In this document: piece after piece, positions 50,516-59,125 of the stretch
How positions within the stretch are numbered: the first letter of the stretch is position 1
How the letters are laid out: the number at the start of each line of letters is the position of its first letter
Assembly (NCBI GenBank): GCA_041389495.1
Contig: JAWKRT010000002.1
Span: 1,178,001-1,242,000, forward strand
Source: Myxococcota bacterium
GTDB lineage: Bacteria; Myxococcota_A; UBA9160; UBA4427
DNA length: 64,000 nucleotides
Reading direction: 5' to 3'
Translations under genes and position numbers: made by a program
The notes under the pieces: generated by a model
Seen by the model: only the letters and a program-made list of their open reading frames with translations
Told to the model about the DNA's origin: nothing
Databases searched by the model: none

Positions 50516-51618
50516 CGCGGGGCCCTCGTCGTGGAATCGAGCAGTGCGGCGAGCCGGGCGGCGTCACCGGTGCCGAGACGTCGGCGCAGCGCGCGCGCGA
50601 GGCGCTCGATGCCGTCGGCCGGTGCGGGCCGCGGCGCGGCGGCGCGCGCGACCTCGCCGCCGCCGAAGATCTCCTCCTCGAGATGCAGGCGGTCGTACAG
50701 CAGGCGCGCCGTGCGCTGCAGCTCGCGCATGCGCGCGGCGCCGAGCGTCGCCGCGAAGCGCGTCTCGAGCGCGTCCACCGAGGCGACCGAGTCGGCGATC
50801 AGCCGCGCCCCGCGCGCGGTGAGCTGCAGCAGCGCGCAGCGTCCGTCGCGCGGGTCGGGCTCGCGCCGCAGGTAGCCCAGGCTCTCGAGCTCGCGGGAGG
50901 TCGTGGAGATGGCCTGCCGGCTCACGCGCTGCAGCCGCGCGATCTCGTTCACGCGCCCGCCGCGCGGCCCGATGAAGGGCAGCACCTGGCCGAAGGACAT
51001 CCTGAGTGCGGGATGCCCGCGCGGGATCGTCGCGCGCATGAGCTCCTGCTCGATGCGCGTCGCGACGAGCGGCAGCACGCCGATCGACCCTCGCGCCCGC
51101 GCTGCGAGCTCGCCGCTCGCGTGCGTGGGGATGCCGAGCCCCTCGTAGAGCGCGCCGAGCGAGCGCGCGAAGCGCGCGAACGCGGCGTCGCCGACGAGCG
51201 AGCGGTAGTCGTCCTGCGTCGCGAGGATGACGCGGACGGCATCGGCGGCGAGCGCGCGCCCGCGGCGCGTCAGCACGAGGAGCTTCGAGCGGCGGTCGGC
51301 GCCGCCCGCGCGACGCGCGACGTAGCCCGCGCTCTCGGCGAGGTTCGCGAGCTGGCTGCACGCCTGGCGGCTCGTGCCGAGCCGGTCCGCGACCGCGGCG
51401 AGCGAGAGCCCTTCCTCCCACAGCACGGCGAACAGCGGCCCGAAGCTCGGCCGCAGGCCCGCGTGGCCGTCCTCGTCGCCGAGGCGGCGGAGCAGGCGTG
51501 TCTGCAGATCGCGCGAGATGCCGATCAGGTGCCGCGGCGTGTTGACGCGATAGCGCTCGGCCGCGGCGCCGCGCACGGCGGCGGGCCCCGAAGCGGGAGT
51601 GGCGACGCCCGATCGCAT
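50512..51618 (-). CDS. Tandem MarR-family regulator (two winged-helix domains in one chain)
   Basis: A 368-residue protein that is about twice the usual MarR length. Domain 1 (about 45-140) has LSLAAVADRLGTSRQACSQL, then LAESAGYVARR and DRRSKLLVLTRRG; domain 2 (about 205-300) has GGRVNEIARLQRVSRQAIS, LESLGYLRREPDPRDGR and LLQLTARGARL. Both keep the recognition helix and the beta wing. MarR proteins normally act as dimers on palindromes and release DNA on binding aromatic or acidic ligands. A single chain with both halves may act as an internal pseudodimer. It is divergent from the aldehyde dehydrogenase gene and heads an operon of its own. Confidence 0.88.
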   Translation of the reverse strand: MRSGVATPASGPAAVRGAAAERYRVNTPRHLIGISRDLQTRLLRRLGDEDGHAGLRPSFGPLFAVLWEEGLSLAAVADRLGTSRQACSQLANLAESAGYVARRAGGADRRSKLLVLTRRGRALAADAVRVILATQDDYRSLVGDAAFARFARSLGALYEGLGIPTHASGELAARARGSIGVLPLVATRIEQELMRATIPRGHPALRMSFGQVLPFIGPRGGRVNEIARLQRVSRQAISTTSRELESLGYLRREPDPRDGRCALLQLTARGARLIADSVASVDALETRFAATLGAARMRELQRTARLLYDRLHLEEEIFGGGEVARAAAPRPAPADGIERLARALRRRLGTGDAARLAALLDSTTRAPR

Positions 51619-51649
51619 GCGCGCAGCCTACGGCGCGGCGCAGAGATGA

Positions 51650-51674
51650 TCAATCCCGTTTGACAATCTCGTCA
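51650..51674. promoter_or_regulatory. Candidate MarR operator
   Basis: Two short inverted repeats meet at the -35 box of the divergent promoter: TCAA-6-TTGA (51650-51663) and TGAC-6-GTCA (51661-51674). Their closeness to both start sites fits a repressor site for the tandem MarR protein, but the arms are short. Confidence 0.4.
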
Positions 51675-51688
51675 TGCGTGGTTTATCA
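51660..51688 (+). promoter_or_regulatory. Sigma-70-type promoter of the aldehyde dehydrogenase operon
   Basis: TTGACA (51660-51665, perfect) and TTATCA (51683-51688) with 17-base spacing, in a distinctly AT-richer patch of the divergent region. The proposed start codon GTG 51708 lies 19 bases after the -10 box. Confidence 0.6.
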
Positions 51689-51707
51689 GGGCGGCGGAGG
51701 TCGCCCC

Positions 51708-53189
51708 GTGCCCGCTCCCGCACCGCTCGCGCCGCCGGCGCCCGGAACGCAGCTCCTCGTCGACGGCCGCCTGCGCGAGGCGACGGGCGCACGCCGCTTC
51801 GAGAACGTCGACCCGGCGACCGAAGCCGTCCTCGGCACCTGCGCGGACGCGACGCGCGAGGACATGGAGGACGCGATCGCCGCCGCGCGGCGCGCGTTCG
51901 ACGAGACCGCGTGGTCGACGGATGCCGAGCTCCGCAAGCGCTGCCTCGGGCAGCTGCGCGACGCGCTCGCCGAGGAGCGCGAGAACCTGCGCTCGATCCT
52001 CGTCGCCGAGGGCGGCATCCCGGTCGCGCTCACGCAGTGGTACCAGCTCGATCCCGTGATCGAGGACGTGCTCTACTGGCGCGACCGCATCGACGACTTC
52101 CCGCTCGAGACCGAGCTCCCGACGAAGCCCGTGATGGGGCGGCCGACGCGGCGCACGCTGCGCCGCGAGCCCTACGGCGTCGTCGGCGCGATCACGCCGT
52201 GGAACGTGCCGCTGCACCTGATCGTCGTGAAGCTCGGGCCGGCGCTCGCGACGGGCAACACGGTCGTGCTGAAGCCGCCGCCCGACACGCCGTGGACGGC
52301 GGCGACGTTCGCGCGGCTCGTCGCCGAGAAGACGGACATCCCGCCGGGCGTCGTGAACGTCGTGACGTCGTCCGACCACGGCGTCGGCGAGCAGCTCGTC
52401 GCCGACCCGCGCGTCGACCTCGTCTCGTTCACCGGCTCGACGGCGACGGGCAAGCGCATCATGCAGGTCGGCGCGTCGAACGTGAAGCGGCTCTTCCTCG
52501 AGCTCGGCGGCAAGAGCGCGCACATCGTGCTCGACGACGTCGACTTCGGCGAGATCGCGGGCTCGTTCACCGCCGGCTGCACGCACGCCGGGCAGGGCTG
52601 CGCGAACCTCACCCGCATCCTGCTCCCTCGTTCACGTTATGCGGAGGGGCTCGAGGCCGTGGTGAAGGCGGTCGAGGCGACGCCGTACGGCGACCCGCGA
52701 GACCCGGCCAACGTGATGGGCCCGGTGATCCGGAGGTCGCAGCACGAGCGCATCCTCGGGATCATCGAGTCGGGACGGCGCGAGGCCCGGCTCGTGACGG
52801 GCGGACGCGTTCCCGACGGCTTCGAGCGCGGCTACTGGGTCGAGCCCACCGTCTTCGCGGACGTCGACAACGCGAGCGCGCTCGCGCAGGACGAGATCTT
52901 CGGCCCCGTGCTGTGCGTGATCCCGTACGACGGCGACGACGATGCCGTGCGCATCGCGAACGACTCGCGCTTCGGACTCTCGGGCGCGGTGACGAGCCGC
53001 GACGTCGAGCGCGCGCGCGCCGTCGGACGCCGCATCCGCACGGGCACGATGTCGATCAACGGCGCCGCCTACTTCTCCGTCGACGCGCCGTTCGGCGGCT
53101 ATCGCGAGAGCGGCATCGGACGCGAGAACGGCAGCATGGGCTTCGAGGAGTACCTCGAGACGAAGCTCGTCGCGTCGCCGGCGGACTGA
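51708..53189 (+). CDS. NAD(P)-dependent aldehyde dehydrogenase
   Basis: A 493-residue ALDH. Start GTG 51708 is preceded by GGAGG (51696-51700). Motifs are NVDPATEAVLGTCADAT, PYGVVGAITPWNVPLHL, FTGSTATGKRIM, the general base E265 in LELGGKSAHIVLDD and the nucleophile C298 in GQGCANLTRILL, followed by GPVLCVIPYDGDDDAV and GGYRESGIGRENG at the end. It should oxidise an aldehyde to the acid in the pathway of its operon. It is the first gene of the + strand operon facing the MarR regulator. Confidence 0.95.
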   Translation: MPAPAPLAPPAPGTQLLVDGRLREATGARRFENVDPATEAVLGTCADATREDMEDAIAAARRAFDETAWSTDAELRKRCLGQLRDALAEERENLRSILVAEGGIPVALTQWYQLDPVIEDVLYWRDRIDDFPLETELPTKPVMGRPTRRTLRREPYGVVGAITPWNVPLHLIVVKLGPALATGNTVVLKPPPDTPWTAATFARLVAEKTDIPPGVVNVVTSSDHGVGEQLVADPRVDLVSFTGSTATGKRIMQVGASNVKRLFLELGGKSAHIVLDDVDFGEIAGSFTAGCTHAGQGCANLTRILLPRSRYAEGLEAVVKAVEATPYGDPRDPANVMGPVIRRSQHERILGIIESGRREARLVTGGRVPDGFERGYWVEPTVFADVDNASALAQDEIFGPVLCVIPYDGDDDAVRIANDSRFGLSGAVTSRDVERARAVGRRIRTGTMSINGAAYFSVDAPFGGYRESGIGRENGSMGFEEYLETKLVASPAD

Positions 53190-53198
53190 GGAGAGCCG

Positions 53199-54074
53199 AT
53201 GGCCGTGCGCATGGGCTTCGTCGGGGCGGGGGCGATGGGCGGCGCGATGGCGACGCGCGCGCTCGAGGTCGGGCGCGAGGTCGTCGTGTGCGACCCGAGC
53301 GAGCGGGCGACCGCGCCGCTCGCGGCGAAGGGCGCGCGCGTCGCCGCGACCCCGCGCGAGCTCGCCGAGGGGTGCGACGTCGTCGCGATCGTCGTGCTCG
53401 ACGACGCGCAGGTGCGCAGCGTCGTCGCCGGCAAGGACGGCCTGCTCGCGTCGAACGCCGAGCGGCTCGACATCCTCGTCCATTCCACGATCCACCTGCC
53501 GACGCTCTTCGACGTCGAGGGGGCGGCGCGCAGGCGCGGCTTCGCGCTGCTCGACGCCGGCGTGTCCGGCCACACGAGTGGCGCGTTGCGCGGCCAGCTC
53601 GCGGTGATGGTCGGCGGCGACGAGGCGACGTTCGCGCGCTGCACGCCCGCGCTCGAGACGTACGGCGGGCTCGTGCTGCGCGTCGGGCCGCTCGGCGCGG
53701 GCATGAAGGCGAAGGTCGCGCGCAACCTGCTCGGCTTCGGGCAGGTGGCCGCGACCTACGAGGGCATGCGCCTGGCCGAGGAGGCGGGCGTCGAGCTCGA
53801 GGCCTTCGCGCGCATCGTGCGACACAGCGAGGGGCAGAGTCACCTGGTCGACGGCTTCCTCTCGTCGCCGACCGTGCGCGAGGGGAACGAGGAGACGGCC
53901 GTCGGCCGGCAGCGGCTCGCGCTCGCGCGCGTCGTCGTCGAGACGGCGAAGAAGGACCTCTCCGCCGCGCTCGAGCTCGCGGCGAGCCTCGGCATCGAGC
54001 TCCCCGTCGGCGAAGCCGCGCATCGCGAAGTGACCGCGACGTGGGGCGCGGAGCCCGGCCCGAGGCGATCGTGA
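53199..54074 (+). CDS. NAD(P)-dependent beta-hydroxyacid dehydrogenase (HIBADH family)
   Basis: A 291-residue 6-phosphogluconate/hydroxyisobutyrate dehydrogenase family member. Cofactor motif GFVGAGAMG near the start; FDVEGAARRRGFALLDAGVSGHTSGA for substrate binding; catalytic Lys in GAGMKAKVARN (K172 with N176 in the GxGxxxKxxxN motif). Length and features are canonical. The enzyme likely oxidises a beta-hydroxy acid or reduces the matching semialdehyde. It lies between the ALDH and Baeyer-Villiger genes, 9 bases from the former and overlapping the latter by 4. Confidence 0.92.
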   Translation: MAVRMGFVGAGAMGGAMATRALEVGREVVVCDPSERATAPLAAKGARVAATPRELAEGCDVVAIVVLDDAQVRSVVAGKDGLLASNAERLDILVHSTIHLPTLFDVEGAARRRGFALLDAGVSGHTSGALRGQLAVMVGGDEATFARCTPALETYGGLVLRVGPLGAGMKAKVARNLLGFGQVAATYEGMRLAEEAGVELEAFARIVRHSEGQSHLVDGFLSSPTVREGNEETAVGRQRLALARVVVETAKKDLSAALELAASLGIELPVGEAAHREVTATWGAEPGPRRS

Positions 54075-55540
54075 CGGCGGTCGCGGCGCGGGGACGCGCA
54101 TCGCTCCGCATCGCGATCCTCGGCGCGGGGCCGGGGGGGCTGTGCGCGGCGATCCGGCTGCGCGAAGCGGGCTTCCGCGACGTCGTGCTGCTCGAGAAGA
54201 GCGCGGGCGTCGGCGGCACCTGGTACCACAACCGCTATCCCGGCTGCGCCTGCGACATCCCCTCGCATCTCTACTCGTTCTCCTTCGCCATCAAGCGCGA
54301 CTGGTCGCGCCCCTACGCGCCGCAGGCCGAGATCCTCGCCTACATGCAGGGCATCGCGGAGGAGTACGGCGTGCTGCCGCTCTGCCGCTTCGGCTGCGAA
54401 GTGACGGGCGCGCGCTGGGACGACGCGCGCGCCGTCTGGACGGTCGAGCTCGCGAGTGGCGAGGAGCTCGAAGCGGACGTCGTCGTGAGCGCGCTCGGGA
54501 TGTTCAACGAGCTCGCATGGCCCGAGGTCGAGGGGCTCGAGGCGTTCGCGGGCACGCGCTTCCACTCGGCGCGCTGGCGCTTCGATCACGATCTGCGCGG
54601 GCGGCGCGTCGCGGTGATCGGGAGCGCGGCGAGCGCCGTGCAGTTCGTGCCCGAGATCGCACCGCGGACGGGGCACCTGACGCTCTACCAGCGCACCGCG
54701 AACTGGGTGCTGCCGAAGGAGGACGTGCCCTTCACGGAAGAGCAGCTCGCCCATCTCCGGGGCGATCCGGACGCCGCGCTCGCGATCCGGCAGGAGATCT
54801 TCGATCGCGTCGACGGCGGTCTCACGTTCGACGACGCGCGGGCGCTCGCGGAGTACGAGGCGACGGGCCTCGCCGCGCTCGAGGTCGTCGAGGACCCGAC
54901 GGTGCGGGCGAAGCTCCGGCCGACGCATCCGTGGGGATGCAAGCGGCCGCTCTACTCGAACGACTACTATCCGACCTTCAACCGCGCGAACGTCGAGCTC
55001 GTCACCGAGCCCATCGCCCGCATCGAGAGCGACGGCGTGCGCACCCGGGACGGCGTGTTGCGCGAGGCCGACACGCTGATCCTCGCGACCGGGTTCTCGG
55101 CGACGAAGTACCTGTCGGCGATCGACGTGCGCGGTCGCGGCGGACGGCGCATCGACGAGGCCTGGCGCGATGGCGCGCGCGCCTATCTCGGCGTGGCGAC
55201 CAGCGGCTTCCCGAATCTCTTCATGCTCTACGGCCCGAACACGAACAACGGCTCGATCCTCACCATGATCGAGGCGCAGGCGGCCTACGCCGTGCGCCAC
55301 ATCGAGTGGATCGCGGACGAGGGCCTGGCGTGGGTCGACGTCCGCGAGGAGCCGATGGAGCGCTACAACGACGAGCTCCAGCGCGCGATCGCCGACGTCG
55401 CCGTCTGGCAGGCCGACTGCCACGGCTACTACCGCACGCCCGCGGGCCGCGTCGTCACGCAGTGGCCGCACACGATGACCGAGTTCCGCGAGCGCACCGA
55501 GAAGCCCGACGCGGACGTGTACGAGGTGCACCGCCGATGA
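54071..55540 (+). CDS. Flavin-containing monooxygenase of Baeyer-Villiger type
   Basis: A 489-residue FAD/NADPH monooxygenase. GTG 54071 overlaps the previous stop. FAD motif GAGPGG at 18-23; the typical VGGTWYHNRYPGCACDIPSHLY block; the fingerprint FAGTRFHSARWRFD, which follows the FxGxxxHxxxW Baeyer-Villiger pattern; a second Rossmann VIGSAASAV for NADPH; and ATGFSATKYL. It inserts an oxygen next to a ketone to make an ester or lactone. With SDR, ALDH and thiolase-like enzymes this supports oxidation of a cyclic ketone. Confidence 0.92.
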   Translation: MTAVAARGRASLRIAILGAGPGGLCAAIRLREAGFRDVVLLEKSAGVGGTWYHNRYPGCACDIPSHLYSFSFAIKRDWSRPYAPQAEILAYMQGIAEEYGVLPLCRFGCEVTGARWDDARAVWTVELASGEELEADVVVSALGMFNELAWPEVEGLEAFAGTRFHSARWRFDHDLRGRRVAVIGSAASAVQFVPEIAPRTGHLTLYQRTANWVLPKEDVPFTEEQLAHLRGDPDAALAIRQEIFDRVDGGLTFDDARALAEYEATGLAALEVVEDPTVRAKLRPTHPWGCKRPLYSNDYYPTFNRANVELVTEPIARIESDGVRTRDGVLREADTLILATGFSATKYLSAIDVRGRGGRRIDEAWRDGARAYLGVATSGFPNLFMLYGPNTNNGSILTMIEAQAAYAVRHIEWIADEGLAWVDVREEPMERYNDELQRAIADVAVWQADCHGYYRTPAGRVVTQWPHTMTEFRERTEKPDADVYEVHRR

Positions 55541-56997
55541 GCGCTCCGGCGATCGTCGGCGTCGGGCAGGTACTGCAGCGCGGGGAGGACGCGCGCGCCG
55601 CGGACGAGCCGCTCGCCCTCATGCGCCGCGCGCTCGCGCGCGCGGGCGAGGACGCCGGCGCGCCCGGCCTGCTCGCGCGCGCGACCGCCATCTACGTCGT
55701 GCGCGGTGCCTGGCGCTACGGCGACGCGGGCCGCGCGCTCGCCGCGACGATCGGTGCGCGCGTCGTCGAGAGCGTGAGCACCCCCTACGGCGGCAACTTC
55801 GCGCAGGCGTGCGTGATCGACGCGGCGCGCGCGGTCGCCGCCGGGCGCTGCGAGGTGGCGGTCGTCGTGGGCGCCGAGAACGGGCGTTCGAGCGCGCGGG
55901 CCCGACGCGCGGGCGAGACGCTCGCGGCGACCGACGTGCCGGGCGCGCCCGATCGCATCCTCGGCGTCGACAAGCCGCTCTTCCACGAGGCCGAGATCGC
56001 GCGCGGCATGAACAGCGCGTCCGACGTCTTCGCGATCGTGGGCAGCGCGCTGCGGCGTGCGCGCGGCGAGTCGATCGACGCGAACCGCGACCGCATCGCG
56101 GCGCTCTGGGCGCGCTTCGCGGCGGTGGCGAGCGACAACCCGCACGCGTGGATCCGAAGCGCGCCCGGCGCCGCGGCGATCCGCGACGCCGGGCCCGACA
56201 ACCCGATGATCTCGTTCCCGTACACGCGCCTCATGAACGCGAACGCGCGCGTCGACATGGCCGCCGCCGTCGTCGTCTGCTCGCGCGAGGCGGCCGAGCG
56301 CGCCGGCGTGCCGCGCGAGAAGGCCGTCTTCCTCCACGCGGCGTCCGAGGCGAACGACGGCAACTACCTGTCGGAGCGCGCCGAGCTCCACCGCTCGCCG
56401 GCGATGCGCATCGCGGGCGCGCGCGCGCTCGCGGAGGCCGGCGTCGACGCGGCGCGCGTCGAGCACGTCGACCTCTACAGCTGCTTTCCGTCGGCGGTGC
56501 AGGTGGCGGCCGCCGAGCTCGGCCTCTCCGAGGAGCGCGCGCTCACGGTCACGGGCGGGCTCACGTTCGGCGGCGGGCCGCTCAACCACTACGGCCTGCA
56601 CGCGGTCGCGCGCATGGTCGAGGTGCTGCGCGCGGATCGCGGCGCGCGCGGGCTCGTCTCCGGCAACGGCGGCTGGCTCGCCAAGCACTCGTTCGGCGTC
56701 TACGGCGCCGCGCCGCCCGAGCGCGGCTTCCGCTACGCGTGCCCGCAAGGCGAGGTCGACCGGGTCGCGCTGCGCGAGGCGCGCGTCGACGCGGAAGGCG
56801 CGTGCACGATCGAGGGCTACACGGTCGCGCACGCGGGCGGCGAGCCGCGCCGCGCGATCGCGGCCTGTCTCACGGACGACGGGCGGCGCACGTGGGGCGT
56901 GTCCGAAGATCCCGACGTCCTGCGCGCGATGATGCGCGACGAGCACTGCGGCGCGCGCGCGCGGCTCGACGGACGCGGGGGGCTCCGCATCGCGTGA
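55537..56997 (+). CDS. Thiolase-like acetyl-CoA acetyltransferase family protein without the nucleophilic Cys
   Basis: A 486-residue thiolase-superfamily protein; ATG 55537 overlaps the monooxygenase stop. It shows APAIVGVGQVLQRGED, the STPYGGNFAQACVIDAARAV block where regular thiolases carry the catalytic Cys in an SGxxA-type segment but here read GGN, VVVGAENGRSS, and near the end SGNGGWLAKHSFGVYG with a His. It belongs to the actinobacterial-type acetyl-CoA acetyltransferase-like subgroup with GGN instead of Cys. Catalysis must differ from standard thiolysis or the protein acts as a scaffold. A cystein later in the same segment (ACV) is not in the usual place. Last gene of the operon. Confidence 0.82.
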   Translation: MSAPAIVGVGQVLQRGEDARAADEPLALMRRALARAGEDAGAPGLLARATAIYVVRGAWRYGDAGRALAATIGARVVESVSTPYGGNFAQACVIDAARAVAAGRCEVAVVVGAENGRSSARARRAGETLAATDVPGAPDRILGVDKPLFHEAEIARGMNSASDVFAIVGSALRRARGESIDANRDRIAALWARFAAVASDNPHAWIRSAPGAAAIRDAGPDNPMISFPYTRLMNANARVDMAAAVVVCSREAAERAGVPREKAVFLHAASEANDGNYLSERAELHRSPAMRIAGARALAEAGVDAARVEHVDLYSCFPSAVQVAAAELGLSEERALTVTGGLTFGGGPLNHYGLHAVARMVEVLRADRGARGLVSGNGGWLAKHSFGVYGAAPPERGFRYACPQGEVDRVALREARVDAEGACTIEGYTVAHAGGEPRRAIAACLTDDGRRTWGVSEDPDVLRAMMRDEHCGARARLDGRGGLRIA

Positions 56998-57101
56998 ATC
57001 GGCGTCGCGGGCGAGAAGCAGCTCGCACCCGACGGACCGCGCGTGCGAAGCTGCGCGCTTCCGCGACGCCGGGACGGGGACGGCGCGCCCCGCGCCTCCC
57101 C

Positions 57102-57115
57102 CGGCCGCGCGGCCG
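57102..57115 (+). terminator. GC palindrome after the thiolase-like gene
   Basis: CGGCCGCGCGGCCG is self-complementary and lies 105 bases after the operon's last stop and 34 bases before the next start. There is no T-run; it is only a possible terminator. Confidence 0.22.
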
Positions 57116-57148
57116 TCTCCCACCGCGCCATTCCTCGGAGGAGGTTCC

Positions 57149-58387
57149 ATGCACGCTTCCGCATCCCGCTCGCCGCTGCGCCGCACGCGCGCACTCGTCG
57201 CCGCATTCGCCTGCGCGCTCGCGATCGGCCTCGCGCCCGGCGCGCGCGCCGACGATCCCGCCGGCGCCGATCGCTTCCGCGAGCTCGAGAGCGTGAAGGC
57301 GTTCGACGAGCTGCTCGCGACGCTCGGCGGCATGCGCGACATGATCCTCGAGGATTCCGCCGATGCGCGCGAGGCGTCCGAGGGCATGCGCTTCCTGCTG
57401 CGCGTGGTGGCGATGTCGCAGGAGGTGACGGGCGACGGCTACCCGCTCGCCCCGCACTTCGCGCGCATGGACACGCCCCGCCGCAAGATCGGCGGCGACA
57501 ACCCCGACGCCGAGTACGACAACCTCATGTGGTCGGGCGACGTCGACTACCGCATCACCGGCAACCGGGGGACGGTCGACCACCTGTCGTTCACGGTGCT
57601 CGTGCGCGAGCCATCGGGGCGCAGCCGCTCGATCGGCTACGTGAACGAGCGCGGTCTCGGCGTCGACGACGACGGGAGCTTCACGCTGTGGCTCACGAAG
57701 GAGAAGCCGAAGGAGCCGGGGTACTGGGTGCGCACGGAGCCCGGCCAGGTGGGCTCGATGCTGGTCCGCCAGTACATCGGCGACCGTGCGAGCGAGCGGC
57801 TCGCGACGTACGAGATCGAGGCCGTCGGGCGCGAGCGCTTCGACCCGCTCCCGCCGTCGACGGATGCCGAGGTGGCGGCCTCGATCCGCGGCACGCTGCT
57901 CGCGATGAACGGCCTCGGTCGCCTGCACCGCTACGTGTCGCCGTCGCTCGCCGACCCGCCGAACCGGCTCGGCCTGCGCAACAGCGACGACTTCGGCGCC
58001 GACATCAGCAGCACGGACAACCTGTACGTGATCGGCACCTACGGATTCGGCCCGGACGAGGCGCTCCTGATCGAGCTCACGCCGCTCGAGGTGCGCTACT
58101 GGAACTTCGCGATCGAGAGCCCGTGGCACGAGTCGGTCGACTACATGCAGCGCAAGACGTCGCGCACGCACGACGACGTCGTGCTCGACCCCGACGGCAA
58201 GCTCCGCTTCGTCGTCGCGCACGCGCGCACCGACCACCCGAACTATCTCGAGACCGCGGGCCACGCGCGCGGCTTCATGACGTTCCGCTGGGTGGGCGAG
58301 CGCGACACGAAGCCGCCGCTGCCGACGGTGCGCAAGCTGCCGCTCGCCGAGGCGGTGCGGCTGGCGAACGAGCTCGGAGGGCGCTGA
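57149..58387 (+). CDS. Secreted DUF1214-domain protein
   Basis: A 412-residue protein with a signal peptide (about 1-35, ending ARADD). ATG 57149 follows GGAGGA with 6 bases between. The C-terminal half carries the DUF1214 features: DFGADISSTDNLYVIGTYGF, LIELTPLEVRYWNFAIESPW and QRKTSRTHDD. The family is common beside steroid or lipid catabolic genes in Actinobacteria and uncultured deltaproteobacteria. Reaction unknown; a secreted binding or hydrolytic function is inferred. Its own promoter is not recognised. Confidence 0.85.
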   Translation: MHASASRSPLRRTRALVAAFACALAIGLAPGARADDPAGADRFRELESVKAFDELLATLGGMRDMILEDSADAREASEGMRFLLRVVAMSQEVTGDGYPLAPHFARMDTPRRKIGGDNPDAEYDNLMWSGDVDYRITGNRGTVDHLSFTVLVREPSGRSRSIGYVNERGLGVDDDGSFTLWLTKEKPKEPGYWVRTEPGQVGSMLVRQYIGDRASERLATYEIEAVGRERFDPLPPSTDAEVAASIRGTLLAMNGLGRLHRYVSPSLADPPNRLGLRNSDDFGADISSTDNLYVIGTYGFGPDEALLIELTPLEVRYWNFAIESPWHESVDYMQRKTSRTHDDVVLDPDGKLRFVVAHARTDHPNYLETAGHARGFMTFRWVGERDTKPPLPTVRKLPLAEAVRLANELGGR

Positions 58388-58416
58388 GACGGGCGCGGGC
58401 GCGGGGCGGAGCGGTG

Positions 58417-58434
58417 CCGCTGCGTCCGCAGCGG
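58417..58434 (+). terminator. Possible terminator hairpin after the DUF1214 gene
   Basis: CCGCTGCG and CGCAGCGG form an 8-bp perfect stem separated by two bases, 30 bases after the stop codon. A short A-run follows on the + strand, not a T-run. Confidence 0.3.
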
Positions 58435-58480
58435 AAATCCGGGGTTCGCTCCGCACCGCGACGTGCCGATGGGGCCCGCC

Positions 58481-59125
58481 ATGCGAGCCCCGGCCCTTCG
58501 CGTCCGACCCCTGCGCCGCACGGCCTGCGCGGTCGCGGCCCTCGCGCTCTGCGCGACGGCGTGCTCCGAACCGTCGCGCGTGATCGAGGCGGCCGCGAGC
58601 GCCGCCGCGGCCGTGCGCGCGGCTCCGGACTCCGGAGCCGACGACGCGCCGGCGCGCGCGGACGGCGGCGACGCGTCGGGCCTGCGCACCTACTACCAGT
58701 TCCTCGACGACCGCGGCTCGGTGCGCTTCGTCGCCTCGCTCGACGAGGTGCCGCCGGAGTGGCGCGATCGGGCGGGGCGCGTCGAGATGGCGAGCGCGCC
58801 GCCCGCGCGCCCGGCCGACCGCCGCGCCGCGCAGGCGGCGACCCGCGAGCGCGCGCGGGAGGCGGTGGCCTCGCGCGTCGCCGCGCGCGCCGGCGGCGAC
58901 GTCGTCCTCTACTACGCCGACTGGTGCGGCTACTGTCGCAAGGCGAAGGCGCACCTCGACGGGAAGGGCGTCGCCTACGAGCTGCGCGACGTCGACATCG
59001 CGGCCGTGAAGAGCGAGCTCGTCGCCAAGACGGGGAGCGGCGGCATCCCGGTGCTCGACGTCGGCGGCCAGTACGTGCGCGGCTTCGACCCCGGCGCGAT
59101 CGACCGGCTGCTCGCGAGTCGTTAG
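58481..59125 (+). CDS. Lipoprotein with DUF4124 and glutaredoxin domains
   Basis: A 214-residue lipoprotein. ATG 58481 is chosen among GTG 58463, ATG 58469 and ATG 58481 because it gives a compact signal peptide with lipobox LCATAC. A DUF4124-like segment (TYYQFLDDRGSVRFVASLDE) is followed by an Arg/Ala-rich linker and a glutaredoxin/NrdH domain with active site WCGYCRKAKAHL and the cis-Pro loop GGIPVLDVGG. Probably a periplasmic thiol-disulfide protein. Its stop codon overlaps that of the convergent hydrolase gene. Confidence 0.85.
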   Translation: MRAPALRVRPLRRTACAVAALALCATACSEPSRVIEAAASAAAAVRAAPDSGADDAPARADGGDASGLRTYYQFLDDRGSVRFVASLDEVPPEWRDRAGRVEMASAPPARPADRRAAQAATRERAREAVASRVAARAGGDVVLYYADWCGYCRKAKAHLDGKGVAYELRDVDIAAVKSELVAKTGSGGIPVLDVGGQYVRGFDPGAIDRLLASR

